Source: Sandaracinaceae bacterium
GTDB taxonomy: Bacteria > Myxococcota_A > Polyangia > Polyangiales > JADJQN01
DNA: 64,000 nt
Assembly (NCBI GenBank): GCA_016712745.1
Contig: JADJQN010000001.1
Span: 1,426,001-1,490,000, forward strand
Direction: 5' to 3'
The notes below the pieces were generated by a model. The model was not told the DNA's origin. It made no database searches and saw only the letters and a program-made list of their open reading frames with translations. Positions 42,610 through 51,889 of the stretch are shown here, in pieces. The translations under genes and the position numbers were made by a program. Each line of letters starts with the position of its first letter. Positions within the stretch are counted from its first letter, which is position 1.

Positions 42610-42834
42610 ATGAGAAAATCCATGTCTGACAAGGAAACGAGAATGCAGACAAAGAAGCGCCCCCTTCTTGCGGACCAACGTGGTTTGACCACGGTCGAGT
42701 ACATCATCGTACTCGTTCTCATCGCAGTAACGGGCTTTGCGATTTGGCAGCGATTCGGCGGGATGGTGAAGGACAAAGTCTCCGGCTCCCACGACACGGT
42801 CAACGAAGCAAATACGGTATCGACAGAAAACTAG
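42610..42834 (+). CDS. flp: Flp-type (type IVb) pilin 3
   Basis: A 74-residue prepilin closely similar to pilin 2 across the processing site and helix (DQRGLTTVEYIIVLVLIAVTGF), with a diverged tail GGMVKDKVSGSHDTVNEAN. The leader is longer and basic; ATG 42622 is an alternative start. The near identity of the helix with pilin 2 and the different tails suggest duplication followed by divergence. Confidence 0.92.
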   Translation: MRKSMSDKETRMQTKKRPLLADQRGLTTVEYIIVLVLIAVTGFAIWQRFGGMVKDKVSGSHDTVNEANTVSTEN

Positions 42835-42879
42835 ACGAGATTGCCTGCAAACAGACGTGCGCAGGAGAGGACTATCCCT

Positions 42880-43422
42880 GTGAATCCCGCGCTCGTAGCT
42901 TCCATTCTTGCCCTCGCAATCACAGGCACAGCCGCCGTGACCGATTACAAGACTGGCCTGATTCCGAACTGGCTCACGCTTCCGCCGCTTGCTCTAGCGC
43001 CGATCGCGTGGGCTTTTGTTATTTGGCCCAGCGGCATTCTCTACTCTTTGTTTGGCGCTTTTTGTTGCGGTCTTCCTTTGTACATTCTCTTCCGCATCGA
43101 CCCCGATGGGTGCGGTGGCGGCGACGTGAAGCTCTTTGGAGCCGTCGGCGCAATGCTCCTCTTCGAAGCGGGTCTTGAGTCTCTTTTTTTCAGCTTGTGC
43201 GCCACCGCCGTCTGGGCACTCGCGAAGCTCGCGTGGCAAGGAAAGATTTGGCGCACGCTCAAAAACTCCGGCCTACTCTTCTTGAACATGTTTTTGCCAA
43301 AGTCGCGTAAGCACGAAATCAAGCCCGGCGAAAAGACGACCATCCGCCTCGGTGGGTTCGCATTCTTCGGTACGCTCATCGCAGTCGTGCTTCGTCAGCC
43401 CCAGCTCATGGTGTGGATATGA
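42880..43422 (+). CDS. tadV: Type IVb prepilin peptidase (TadV/CpaA, A24 family)
   Basis: A 180-residue membrane aspartic protease that removes the leader of Flp prepilins. Both catalytic Asp motifs are visible: VTDYKTGLIPNWLT early and GGGDVKLFGAVGAML near residue 80. About five membrane helices follow the usual A24 pattern; no N-methylase Cys-rich domain is present, as in TadV. GTG 42880 is preceded by AGGAGAGG and gives a typical N-terminus, so it is preferred to a TTG 39 bp earlier. The stop overlaps the next start (ATGA). Confidence 0.92.
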   Translation: MNPALVASILALAITGTAAVTDYKTGLIPNWLTLPPLALAPIAWAFVIWPSGILYSLFGAFCCGLPLYILFRIDPDGCGGGDVKLFGAVGAMLLFEAGLESLFFSLCATAVWALAKLAWQGKIWRTLKNSGLLFLNMFLPKSRKHEIKPGEKTTIRLGGFAFFGTLIAVVLRQPQLMVWI

Positions 43423-44372
43423 CATCTTTCGTTCGGCAGACGCGCGGCGCCGTTTATGTAGAGTTTCTCATCGTCTTCATTCCTGTGTTGACGCTCTTTC
43501 TGGGAAGCATTCAAGCGGCACTCCTGTACGGAGCGAACTTGGTCGTGCGTCACTCAGCCACGACAGCCGCGCGCGCAGCGATTGTCGTACTCGACGACGA
43601 GCCGGAGAACTACGACGACCAGCCTCGCAATAGCGTCACCAAGCCAAGCGGCGGAAGCTCGTCCAACAGCGAAGGCTTGCTCAGCACGCTCACCGATCTG
43701 CTCGGCGGCGGCTCCGGAGGCAGTAGTGGCGGAAGCTCAGGCGATTCGCAAAGCACCAGCACGTTGGGCGGCAAACGCTTTTCCGCAATTCGCTCCGCGG
43801 CTTCGCTGCCGCTGCTTGGCATCTCGCCATCCCTGCAGGACCTGACCGGCTCGCAGACCCTTCGTAGCGCGATTGGCACATCGAACGTTTCGCGCCTCGC
43901 AGGCGCATTCCTCTACAACAAGGCCGCCGTCGCGGTGACTTTCCCGCAGTCCCCCAATTCAGGCGAGTATCAAACCACGTTTGCGTACGATGAAGATGTA
44001 ACGGTCCGCGTCACGTACATGTTCAATTGCGCCGTGCCTATTGTGAACCGCTGGATGTGTGACAGCTATCTCGCATTGAAAACGGGATACCCGACGGAGA
44101 TGTTGAGCCAACTCGCTGACATGATCAGCAACGGTGCGACGCTCAATGAGATTCAAGCCTTTCAGGCTGCGTATCAGCAGCGTCGTGATCGGCTTCAGGC
44201 TCAGCAGCCCGGGATGGAAGAAATCGAACAGGGCGCTGAGTCGCCGAATCTTGGGTACCTCTTGATGCTCACCGGCTCGCGCTTTCACGTCCTTCGCCAA
44301 GAGGCGACCTTGCCCAATCACGCCGGTCGCTACGAATACACGCAGAGCAATAACAACGGGGGCGGCGGATGA
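43419..44372 (+). CDS. TadE-like pseudopilin with Gly/Ser-rich insert
   Basis: A 317-residue protein with an N-terminal TadE-type helix: RQTRGAVYVEFLIVFIPVLTL and the following GSIQAALLYGANLVVRHSATTAARAA are the usual TadE/F pattern. A low-complexity Gly/Ser/Asn insert follows (about residues 75-110), then a soluble domain with two Cys (FNCAVPIVNRWMCDSY). It is probably an envelope-anchored minor pilus component. ATG 43419 overlaps the tadV stop, and its own end overlaps the next gene's ATG by 4 bp. Confidence 0.85.
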   Translation: MTSFVRQTRGAVYVEFLIVFIPVLTLFLGSIQAALLYGANLVVRHSATTAARAAIVVLDDEPENYDDQPRNSVTKPSGGSSSNSEGLLSTLTDLLGGGSGGSSGGSSGDSQSTSTLGGKRFSAIRSAASLPLLGISPSLQDLTGSQTLRSAIGTSNVSRLAGAFLYNKAAVAVTFPQSPNSGEYQTTFAYDEDVTVRVTYMFNCAVPIVNRWMCDSYLALKTGYPTEMLSQLADMISNGATLNEIQAFQAAYQQRRDRLQAQQPGMEEIEQGAESPNLGYLLMLTGSRFHVLRQEATLPNHAGRYEYTQSNNNGGGG

Positions 44373-45679
44373 CACTTAGCTTTTCACGCAACGCGGCCGA
44401 GTCTAGCGAGAGGCGCTCGCTCACGGATGATCAGCGCGGCGCGATCATGGTCATGGGCATCTTCATGGCCATGCTCATGGTCGGTTTCATCTACTACGTT
44501 TCCGGGCTTGGCCAGGCCGTGCTCTTCCGCGAGCGCATGCAGGATTCGTCGGACGCAGGCGCCTGGGCGGCCGCAGTCATTCACGCGCGCGGCATGAACA
44601 TCATCGCGTTCCTGAACATGCTGATGGGCGCGATTGCCGCGGTTCTCATCGCGCTGAAAATCATTCTGCTCATGTGCCAGATTGCCAGCATCGTGTGCAA
44701 AATCCTCTGCGCGATTCCATACACCGCATATATCGGGTGTCCGTTGGAAGGCCCAGTGGACGCACTCAAAGAAGGTGTGAGCGAGGCGCACGACGCCATG
44801 CAAGACTTCGCTGACGAGGTATTGCCGATACTTACGAAAGCCGAGCGGGCGATTGCCAAAGCCATACCTGCGCTCGCCGAAGTAAAGGTGGTCGCGATGT
44901 CGTTGGGAGTGCTGAAGCACCCAGTCAGCTTCGGCTTCATGTATTCGAAGACCATTCGGGATTTTTCGCTACCCGTCGAAGACGACGAGTGCAGTCGGAT
45001 CGAAGAAGAAGGCAAGGCTTACATCGGCGACCTCATCACGCGTCCGTTCAGTGGGGGCATGGCCGCCATCCTCGACAAGGTTATGGGCGCGCTCGGCGAT
45101 GTCGCCATGATGATCAACGGTAAGGTCTGCGGAGACGGCGGGAGTGAAACCACCAACATTGATATGAGCGGCATGGTGGACGAGAACGACAACGGCGAGT
45201 GCGACGGCGACGACGAGCCAGATTGGTGCGACACCGATGAGAGCGGCCAAATTCAAGGTGCGCAATCCGGATCTGCGGGGGATGAGACCCATCCTCAAAA
45301 GGTCAAAGAGGACTGCAACCTCGGCGACAAGTGCTTCCAGCTTCGCGTCTTCATGATTGCAGAAGACGGTTGGTTGACCCGCGGGTTGAAAGGCGCGCAG
45401 CTGGGCAACTGGGGGCGTTCGGTGGACCAGAGCGGTATGGACACTTTTGAGCTGCTCACACGCATCAGCGTCGCGCAGTCGGAGTTCTTCTACGACGAAG
45501 CAGATGCTCACACGCTGCGCGACGATTGGATGTGGCACATGCAGTGGCGGGCGCGCATGCGCCGTTTCTCGCTCGGAGATGTGAGCATGATGACCGACGC
45601 CTGCGGCTCGAGCGGGGGCGACATCTGCGACGGCCTTTCGACTGTCACCGACATCCTAGAAAACGTTTTGGTTCACTGA
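44369..45679 (+). CDS. TadG-like membrane protein
   Basis: A 436-residue protein with a TadG/TadE-type N-terminal segment, DDQRGAIMVMGIFMAMLMVGF with the downstream RERMQDSSDAGAWAAAV that marks Tad putative pilus-assembly proteins. A second hydrophobic stretch (about residues 75-115, Cys-rich) follows. The middle contains an acidic segment (VDENDNGECDGDDEPDWC) that could bind calcium. It is translationally coupled with the TadE-like gene upstream and lies 6 bp before the next TadE gene. Probably part of the pilus base or a surface adhesin of the system. Confidence 0.83.
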   Translation: MTLSFSRNAAESSERRSLTDDQRGAIMVMGIFMAMLMVGFIYYVSGLGQAVLFRERMQDSSDAGAWAAAVIHARGMNIIAFLNMLMGAIAAVLIALKIILLMCQIASIVCKILCAIPYTAYIGCPLEGPVDALKEGVSEAHDAMQDFADEVLPILTKAERAIAKAIPALAEVKVVAMSLGVLKHPVSFGFMYSKTIRDFSLPVEDDECSRIEEEGKAYIGDLITRPFSGGMAAILDKVMGALGDVAMMINGKVCGDGGSETTNIDMSGMVDENDNGECDGDDEPDWCDTDESGQIQGAQSGSAGDETHPQKVKEDCNLGDKCFQLRVFMIAEDGWLTRGLKGAQLGNWGRSVDQSGMDTFELLTRISVAQSEFFYDEADAHTLRDDWMWHMQWRARMRRFSLGDVSMMTDACGSSGGDICDGLSTVTDILENVLVH

Positions 45680-45685
45680 GGCACG

Positions 45686-46186
45686 ATGGAAAACAAAAAC
45701 CAGAAACGCCGAAGTCTACTCCACGACGAACGTGGCGCCGCTATGGTCGAAGCCGCCATCCTGCTGCCCATTTTCATCTTGATATTCGGCGGCGTGATGT
45801 ACACGTCACGCTCGTTCGAAACGGCCGTGAAGCAGCAAGCACAAGCGCGGCATTGCGCGTGGGCGTATGCAAAAAACGCCTGCGATGGAGATCAGCCGGC
45901 CGGCTGCACCTTCACGGAAGGGTCGGACATGGACAGCTCGGTCGTTGCGGGCAACCAAGATGTTCAAGCGGCGGACGACGAGAACAACTTCTTTACTAAG
46001 ATCGTGGACTTGATCGCCGGCAAATCGACCACCGCTGCCGCGCAATCGACCGTCACTGCACCCAACGTGTTTGGCGGCGGGCAGAACACTATCGAGCGCA
46101 AGAACGCGCTCTCATGCAACGAAAAAATTCGCCACACGTTCGGTCAGGCCCTCGAGGCCGCGTGGGACTCGTTCGCGAACTTTTAG
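45686..46186 (+). CDS. tadE: TadE-family pseudopilin
   Basis: A 166-residue protein with the classic TadE start: DERGAAMVEAAILLPIFILIFGG with Glu at +5 of the processing site, then VMYTSRSFETAVKQQAQARHCAW. The rest is a polar domain containing four Cys (HCAW, NACDG, AGCTF, LSCNE). It is likely cleaved by the same prepilin peptidase and acts as a minor pilin. It is followed after 9 bp by an unknown membrane-anchored gene with a good ribosome-binding site (TAGGAG). Confidence 0.88.
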   Translation: MENKNQKRRSLLHDERGAAMVEAAILLPIFILIFGGVMYTSRSFETAVKQQAQARHCAWAYAKNACDGDQPAGCTFTEGSDMDSSVVAGNQDVQAADDENNFFTKIVDLIAGKSTTAAAQSTVTAPNVFGGGQNTIERKNALSCNEKIRHTFGQALEAAWDSFANF

Positions 46187-46195
46187 GAGAACGCT

Positions 46196-47185
46196 ATGAA
46201 GCGAGAACAGCCCGCTAGTATCAAAGGCCTTCTGTGGACGCGAGCGAGGGATCGCTTCACCGATGTCGCACCGCGTATCTTGCGCGTCTCCGCTGTCTTG
46301 GCAATTTGCGCAAGCATTGTCGGCTACGTGATTGTTCGACGGGCGCGCGCAGACGTGCAGGAAGTCATGCTCGGCGTAGGTGCTCAGATGATGCACTTCA
46401 ATCACGCGGACCATCACGACGCGCCGCGCGCCCTCTTCTTGAACGGCCAGCAAATCATGTTGGCCACCGCGAGCACACATAAGTCCGTGGACGAAGTGCT
46501 CGACTACTACGAAGCTCGATGCAAATCGCGCGACGGCGATTTCAACGCAGACATCGACCGCGCGGCCCGCACGGAGCATCAAGAGATCTCTGCAGGCAGC
46601 GAAGGTCTCTTTGATACGACGCTGCGCGACGACAAGGGCGACCGCGGTTTTGTGGCGTGCCTCGATACCGGACGCGATCATTTGACGATTCAGCAGGTCC
46701 TGGATCGCATCCGCAACTTCACGCGCAGCGGCGACGTCTCCGATGTCGGCAATCTGCGGTACGCGTACATCGACGCTAGCGGTCAGAGCACACACATTGT
46801 GACCTTCTGGACCGAGCATCACTTGAACGTGCGATCGATGTTCCCGGCCAGCGGCGACTCGCCGGGCCGAGACATTATCGACGTCCCCCGCCCGCCGGCA
46901 GCTCGTCGTTTTCTCTCTGCTTGGGAAGAAGGCTACCCGCAGTCGATCGCTCTTTACGCGGATTCGTCCGCGAATGAACGGGGCTTACGCCGCTTCTACA
47001 CGCAAACCCTCCCTCACCATGGTTGGACGATCCTCGACCCTACACGTGCGCGCTCGCTGCGCGGGCACCCGACGGGCGACGTGAGCCACGTCTTAGCCGC
47101 TGAACGCAACGACCAAAGCGTTTTCCTCGTCCTTGGCGAAGACGCCGACGGCCGCGGCAACGTGGTCGTGCTCAACTCGCGATAA
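46196..47185 (+). CDS. Unknown membrane-anchored protein of the Tad locus
   Basis: A 329-residue protein with one N-terminal membrane helix (about residues 30-48, RVSAVLAICASIVGYVIV) and a periplasmic remainder. That remainder contains two related alpha/beta units: THKSVDEVLDYYEARCKSRDGDF with TIQQVLDRIRNFTRSGDVS, and later ANERGLRRFYTQTLPHHGW. I do not recognise a family. Its position between tadE and cpaB in one transcript suggests a role in pilus assembly or quality control. Confidence 0.75.
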   Translation: MKREQPASIKGLLWTRARDRFTDVAPRILRVSAVLAICASIVGYVIVRRARADVQEVMLGVGAQMMHFNHADHHDAPRALFLNGQQIMLATASTHKSVDEVLDYYEARCKSRDGDFNADIDRAARTEHQEISAGSEGLFDTTLRDDKGDRGFVACLDTGRDHLTIQQVLDRIRNFTRSGDVSDVGNLRYAYIDASGQSTHIVTFWTEHHLNVRSMFPASGDSPGRDIIDVPRPPAARRFLSAWEEGYPQSIALYADSSANERGLRRFYTQTLPHHGWTILDPTRARSLRGHPTGDVSHVLAAERNDQSVFLVLGEDADGRGNVVVLNSR

Positions 47186-47261
47186 TAAAGGCTTTTTTCG
47201 CTGCGCGACTTCCTGTAGCCTCCGCTCGACCGCACATGACCGTTTTTCCTGAAGGATCCCG

Positions 47262-48086
47262 ATGAATCGCAAGGCCCTCATCGCGGCAGCCATCGCTGCT
47301 GCCATTGGTCTGTCGATGCTCTTCCTTTACATGAAGAGGTTCGAGGACGAATCCCATGGCGGCGACGACATCGAAGTTGTCATGGCCGTGCAGGACATTC
47401 CCGTCGGCACCGCGCTGACCGAGACGATGATCGTCACGCACAAACTTCCTTTCGCGTACGTCGAGGCGCGTCACGTTCGCGCCAACCAGGCCCCGCGTAT
47501 TCTCGGCGTTCGTACCATCAATATGGTGCACGCCAACGAATCGGTTTTGTGGACTGACCTCTCGACGACCACGGATGAACGCCGCAATCTCGCGACGCTC
47601 GTGACGCCCGGAATGCGCGCTGTGACGATTCGGGCTGGGCTTACGTCAAACTTCGCCGGTCTTCTGCGTCCTGGAGACCGCGTTGACGTACTGCTCACGA
47701 CGGACAAGCCTGCGACTCAGCCCGGCTCGGACAATCGTGTGAGCATCACACTCCTGCAGTCGGTGTTGGTGCTTGCGACAGGCCAGAACACGGGCGGCGA
47801 GCAGCGCATCACTCAAGGCCGTGCCGGCACGCAGACGATGACGACCGCCTACAATCAAGTGACGTTGAGCGTTCGCCAAGATCAAGTGCAGGTCATTGCC
47901 TTCGCGCAAGATCGTGGCGACTTGATGCTGTCCCTGCGCAATCCAGATGACATCGCGAGCCGCTCCGATCTTCCTGAGACGACTGAGCGCGACATTCTCG
48001 AAGCCGACCGACGCATCCGTCTGTTGCGCCGCGAGCCAACCAACACTCCGCGGGAGATAGAGCAAATTGGCCCGAGTCGTCAGTAA
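47262..48086 (+). CDS. cpaB: Flp pilus assembly protein CpaB/RcpC
   Basis: A 274-residue periplasmic protein anchored by an N-terminal helix (LIAAAIAAAIGLSMLFLYM). The SAF domain (about residues 38-105) shows VVMAVQDIPVGTALTETMI, followed by MRAVTIRAGLTSNFAGLLRPGDRVDVLLT, the hallmark CpaB/RcpC segment. CpaB supports the secretin and may modulate pilus glycan or secretin gating. The gene overlaps the secretin gene by 20 bp. Confidence 0.95.
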   Translation: MNRKALIAAAIAAAIGLSMLFLYMKRFEDESHGGDDIEVVMAVQDIPVGTALTETMIVTHKLPFAYVEARHVRANQAPRILGVRTINMVHANESVLWTDLSTTTDERRNLATLVTPGMRAVTIRAGLTSNFAGLLRPGDRVDVLLTTDKPATQPGSDNRVSITLLQSVLVLATGQNTGGEQRITQGRAGTQTMTTAYNQVTLSVRQDQVQVIAFAQDRGDLMLSLRNPDDIASRSDLPETTERDILEADRRIRLLRREPTNTPREIEQIGPSRQ

Positions 48087-49266
48087 TCTACGGTCGCAGT
48101 CCTGGGTAATTGCGCTTGTTTTGAGCGTGTCTGCACTGACATGGCAGCTCGACGCTTCGGGCGCGCACGCGCAGGCTCGTGGCGCCGGCCAAGTCACGCG
48201 CCGCGACCTCACGCTGCAAATCGGTGAGCAATCGATCATTCCGGCGCAAGGCGTCGCGAGCTACTCCGAAGGTCAGCAAGGCATCATCGATGTGCGTCTG
48301 CCCAACGACCGCAGCCAGTTCATCATCGTTGCGATGCACACGGGCTCGACGACCCTCTTGCTCTTGATGGACGACGGTAGCCAAATCCAGTACCGCATCA
48401 GTGTCGTGCCGCCCGACACTGCAAACGCGAACGTTGCATCACGCGACAACGTGCGTCTCGACTTGTACTTCATGCAGGTCAGCGACACGTATCAGCACCG
48501 CATCGGTTTGAATTGGTTTCCCGCGGCGATGACCATCAACCCCGGCCTGCAAGTTCAGCTTCCAACTCCCGCCGGTGGCAACGCGGTGCAATCAAACGCA
48601 ACGGTTGCTGCGTCCCCGCTCCCCCGCATCGACATGCTCCAAGCCACTGGCTGGGCGCGCGTACTTCGCCAGACCGCTCTCATTACGGCGAACGGCAATG
48701 AAGCCACCTTCAACAGCGGCGGTGAGGTGAACTTCCAGGTGTCGGGCGCCCTCTCCTCGTCGATTCAGCGTATCCCCTACGGCACGGAGCTGCGCGTGCT
48801 TCCGCGCTATGACCGCGACACGGGGCGCGTCGAGCTTCGCGTCATGGCCGACATCACAGATTTGACGAACGACAACGGTAGCGGCCTGCCGGGGCGCACC
48901 ATTTCTCACCTCGAGACGCTCGTAAACCTGGAGCTTGGCCAGTCGCTCGTTCTCGCCGGCCTCACATCGGACAGCGAGGCGAGCACGCGCAGCGGATTGC
49001 CCGGCTTCTCGCAAATCCCCATTTTGGGCGCTCTTTTTGGCACCCACTCCAACCGGCACGAACGCACTCGTAACGTTCTCTTTCTCGTGCCGACCGTGGT
49101 CGACAACGTTTCGCAGCAAGCGCGCAATCGCATTGGGGAAGCGATGGCCGTATACGAAGATTTCGACGGTGACACCGACGAAGTCTTTCTCGTCGAACCC
49201 GTCCGAGCCGATCAAAACGCAGGACGTCCTGCACCTACCAACGAACCCACACAAGACATCCCCTGA
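48067..49266 (+). CDS. cpaC: Tad outer-membrane secretin CpaC/RcpA
   Basis: A 399-residue secretin forming the outer-membrane channel for the Flp pilus. A signal peptide (VIALVLSVSALTWQLDASGAHAQ) is followed by an N-terminal BON/STN-like domain with LTLQIGEQSIIPAQGVASYSE, then the secretin domain with SGGEVNFQVSG, the YGTELRVLPRY strand and LVLAGLTSD ... SGLPGFSQIPILGALF. LFLVPTVVD is the family C-terminal motif. The start is TTG 48067 inside the end of cpaB; no ATG or GTG gives a signal peptide. Confidence 0.95.
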   Translation: MARVVSNLRSQSWVIALVLSVSALTWQLDASGAHAQARGAGQVTRRDLTLQIGEQSIIPAQGVASYSEGQQGIIDVRLPNDRSQFIIVAMHTGSTTLLLLMDDGSQIQYRISVVPPDTANANVASRDNVRLDLYFMQVSDTYQHRIGLNWFPAAMTINPGLQVQLPTPAGGNAVQSNATVAASPLPRIDMLQATGWARVLRQTALITANGNEATFNSGGEVNFQVSGALSSSIQRIPYGTELRVLPRYDRDTGRVELRVMADITDLTNDNGSGLPGRTISHLETLVNLELGQSLVLAGLTSDSEASTRSGLPGFSQIPILGALFGTHSNRHERTRNVLFLVPTVVDNVSQQARNRIGEAMAVYEDFDGDTDEVFLVEPVRADQNAGRPAPTNEPTQDIP

Positions 49267-49286
49267 ATGTTTTGCATGGAGACTCC

Positions 49287-51026
49287 ATGCTGCTGTCCAT
49301 AGAGCTCGCAGACGGAACAGTCGAAAATCTTTCGATTCCTGATTCACCGCAAGTGGTGATCGGGCGTGATCCTACCTGCCACGTCGTCTTGCCGTCCGCC
49401 GAAGTGTCCCGGCGTCATTGCGTCTTGGACTTTCGCGACGGCGGCATCGAGCTCACGGATACCTCAGCTAACGGCACGATCGTGGGCGAGACGCGTGTGG
49501 TCGGGCAACGAGTTGTGCTGAGCCTCGAAGTGCCTTTCCGATGCGGGCCGTACGCGATTCGCGTGCGCGCAGAAGTCGGTGCCGTGCAACCAGCGCAAAA
49601 TGCAACGTATGTATCGCAGGCGGGAATGCCGCAGCCAGCAGCGGTCGCAGTGCACATGGCACAACCCGCACAGGCGGCCGTAGCTCCGCCGATGCCAGCA
49701 GTGACCGCGCCGCCCCCGGCGGCGGATGAACCTTCGTGGCGACACCGTCATGGCACGGCCAAAGTCACGGTTGAGATTCGGCGCAAGATTCACCGCATGC
49801 TTCTCGACCAAATGGACCTGGCCAATCTTGATCGCTCCAAAATGGACGACCGCGTGCTGCGCCCGAAAGTGCTTGAGTCGCTCAAGCGCATCGTTCAGCA
49901 GATCAGCCAAGACCTACCCCAGGGCACCGACAAAGGTCAGCTCATTGAGGAGATGCGCGATGAAGCGCTGGGTTTGGGGCCGCTTGAGCTCCTGCTTGCC
50001 GACGAGACCGTTAGCGAAATCATGGTCGTCGATCCGCAAACGATCTTCTGCGAGCGACGCGGCAAAATCGAGCTTACGCCTCTGCGTTTCACCGACGACG
50101 AATCGGTACGGTCGGTCATTGAACGCATCGTCACGCCTCTCGGACGCCGAATTGATGAATCAACGCCACTTGTCGATGCACGTCTGAAGGATGGCTCGCG
50201 CGTAAACGCCGTTATCAAACCGCTCACCATTCGTGGATCTTGCATCACCATTCGTAAGTTCTCGAAGAACGCGCTTGGCATTCAGGACCTTATTGGCTTT
50301 GGCGCTATGACAGCGCAGATGGCAAAGTTTCTCTCGCGCACCGTCATTAGTCGCAAGAACGTCGTCATCTCAGGCGGCACAGGCTCAGGCAAGACCACCT
50401 TGCTGAACGTCTTGTCCGCGGCGATCCCTCACGAAGAGCGCGTGGTCACAATTGAAGATGCAGCGGAGCTGCGTCTGAGCCAACCGCACGTGGTGTCGCT
50501 TGAATCGCGACCGGCGAACATGGAAGGCAAAGGCGAGATTACCATTCGCGATCTCGTGAAGAACGCTCTGCGTATGCGCCCCGATCGCATCATCGTCGGT
50601 GAGTGCCGAAGCGGCGAAGCCCTCGACATGCTTCAGGCGATGAACACGGGCCACGACGGCTCGATGACAACGACTCACGCGAACAGCCCGCGCGAAGCAC
50701 TGGCGCGCCTTGAAACACTTTGCCTGATGTCGGGTCTAGACCTTCCATCCCGCGCTATTCGCGAGCAGATCGCGCAGAGCGTACACATTGTTTTGCAGCA
50801 GACTCGTTTTTCCGACGGCTCACGGCGCGTGAGCAGCATCGCCGAAGTCATCGGCATCGACGAGGACTCGGGCGACCTTCGAACTGCCGAGATCTTCCGC
50901 TTCGAGCGGACTGGCACTGGCAAAGATGGCAAGGTTCTCGGCGACTATCGGGCGACGGGCTACTTACCGTCGTTTTTGGACGAGTTCATCAAGCGCAACC
51001 TCGTGAAGGAGGGCGACTACCTGTGA
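49287..51026 (+). CDS. tadA: FHA-fused TadA/CpaF secretion ATPase
   Basis: A 579-residue fusion. Residues about 1-95 form an FHA phosphothreonine-binding domain (VVIGRDPTCHVVLPSAEVSRRH, then a TSANGT motif), followed by a Pro/Ala/Gln-rich linker. The CpaF-type type II/IV secretion ATPase follows: LGPLELLLADETVSEIMV, Walker A SGGTGSGKTT (about residues 361-370), VVTIEDAAELRL, an Asp box with RPDRIIVGE, and a His box TGHDGSMTTTHAN. It powers pilin polymerisation at the inner membrane. The start ATG 49287 is preferred to an upstream TTG. The stop overlaps the tadB GTG. Confidence 0.94.
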   Translation: MLLSIELADGTVENLSIPDSPQVVIGRDPTCHVVLPSAEVSRRHCVLDFRDGGIELTDTSANGTIVGETRVVGQRVVLSLEVPFRCGPYAIRVRAEVGAVQPAQNATYVSQAGMPQPAAVAVHMAQPAQAAVAPPMPAVTAPPPAADEPSWRHRHGTAKVTVEIRRKIHRMLLDQMDLANLDRSKMDDRVLRPKVLESLKRIVQQISQDLPQGTDKGQLIEEMRDEALGLGPLELLLADETVSEIMVVDPQTIFCERRGKIELTPLRFTDDESVRSVIERIVTPLGRRIDESTPLVDARLKDGSRVNAVIKPLTIRGSCITIRKFSKNALGIQDLIGFGAMTAQMAKFLSRTVISRKNVVISGGTGSGKTTLLNVLSAAIPHEERVVTIEDAAELRLSQPHVVSLESRPANMEGKGEITIRDLVKNALRMRPDRIIVGECRSGEALDMLQAMNTGHDGSMTTTHANSPREALARLETLCLMSGLDLPSRAIREQIAQSVHIVLQQTRFSDGSRRVSSIAEVIGIDEDSGDLRTAEIFRFERTGTGKDGKVLGDYRATGYLPSFLDEFIKRNLVKEGDYL

Positions 51027-51889
51027 ACGCATCGAGCGCGACACTTTGGCTACGCAATGGCGGAATCGTTCTCCTGGTGCTGGGCGTCATCGCGCTTGTC
51101 ATTCTTCTCTTGGCCAATCCCGACAGCTATCCGCGTCGGAAGTGGACCAACTACGTCGCCAAGGTCGAGTACGAGGTCCGCTTCCTCTTTATGAAGACCA
51201 CGGGTCTTCGCGTCGCCCGCATGCAGCTTGCGATTTGTGCGGTGCTCCTATTGGTCACGCTCATTACGTTGCAAACAATCCTGCTCATTCCGCTGCTGAT
51301 GGTGGCAATGCTTCCGTGGATGGTTTTGCGCAGCCGCCACGCCGCGCGCGTCACCAAGATGGAAGCGCAACTGGATTCATGGTTGGTGATTCTGTCGAAC
51401 GGTCTTCGCGCAACGCCCTCTCTTGGTGAAGCGCTGGACGCGAGCGCACGTCTGATTCGCGAACCCATGAGCGACGAGATTGAAGTTGCTCTCAAAGAGA
51501 TACAGCTCGGCACGCCTATCGATCAAGCGATTCAAAACATGTCGATGCGTATCAACAGCCGCGTGATTTCGAGCGCACTCGCCACGCTGCTCGTGGGACG
51601 CCAAACCGGTGGCGACCTGTCGCGCATTCTCGAACAATCGGCGGCTACGCTGCGCGAGATGGCGCGCCTCGAAGGTGTTGTGCGAACCAAAACCGCGGAA
51701 GGTAAGTCTCAGGCCATGGTGCTTGGTGCGATGCCCTTTGTCGTTGTTATTGCGCTCAACTTCGTCGATCCAAACTGGCTCACGCCGCTTTTCTCATCGA
51801 ATATGGGCTACGCGCTCATGGGTGCGGCTTTCGCTCTGTGGGGCAGCGCTATCTTGATGGCGCGTAAGATATTGGCGGTGGACGTCTAA
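51023..51889 (+). CDS. tadB: Inner-membrane platform protein TadB
   Basis: A 288-residue GspF/TadC-superfamily protein, one half of the inner-membrane platform on which the ATPase works. Early helices (GGIVLLVLGVIALVILLLA; TLITLQTILLIPLLMVAML) precede the cytoplasmic GspF domain with QLDSWLVILSNGLRATPSLGEAL and LLVGRQTGGDLSRILEQ. A C-terminal helix pair follows. GTG 51023 overlaps the tadA stop by 4 bp; a much longer frame upstream is antiphase to tadA and was ignored. The stop overlaps the tadC start. Confidence 0.94.
   Translation: MNASSATLWLRNGGIVLLVLGVIALVILLLANPDSYPRRKWTNYVAKVEYEVRFLFMKTTGLRVARMQLAICAVLLLVTLITLQTILLIPLLMVAMLPWMVLRSRHAARVTKMEAQLDSWLVILSNGLRATPSLGEALDASARLIREPMSDEIEVALKEIQLGTPIDQAIQNMSMRINSRVISSALATLLVGRQTGGDLSRILEQSAATLREMARLEGVVRTKTAEGKSQAMVLGAMPFVVVIALNFVDPNWLTPLFSSNMGYALMGAAFALWGSAILMARKILAVDV

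Noticed and set aside
50720..51022. N-terminal extension of tadB
   Set aside because: It lies in a different frame of the tadA coding region; the GTG overlapping the tadA stop is the natural start.
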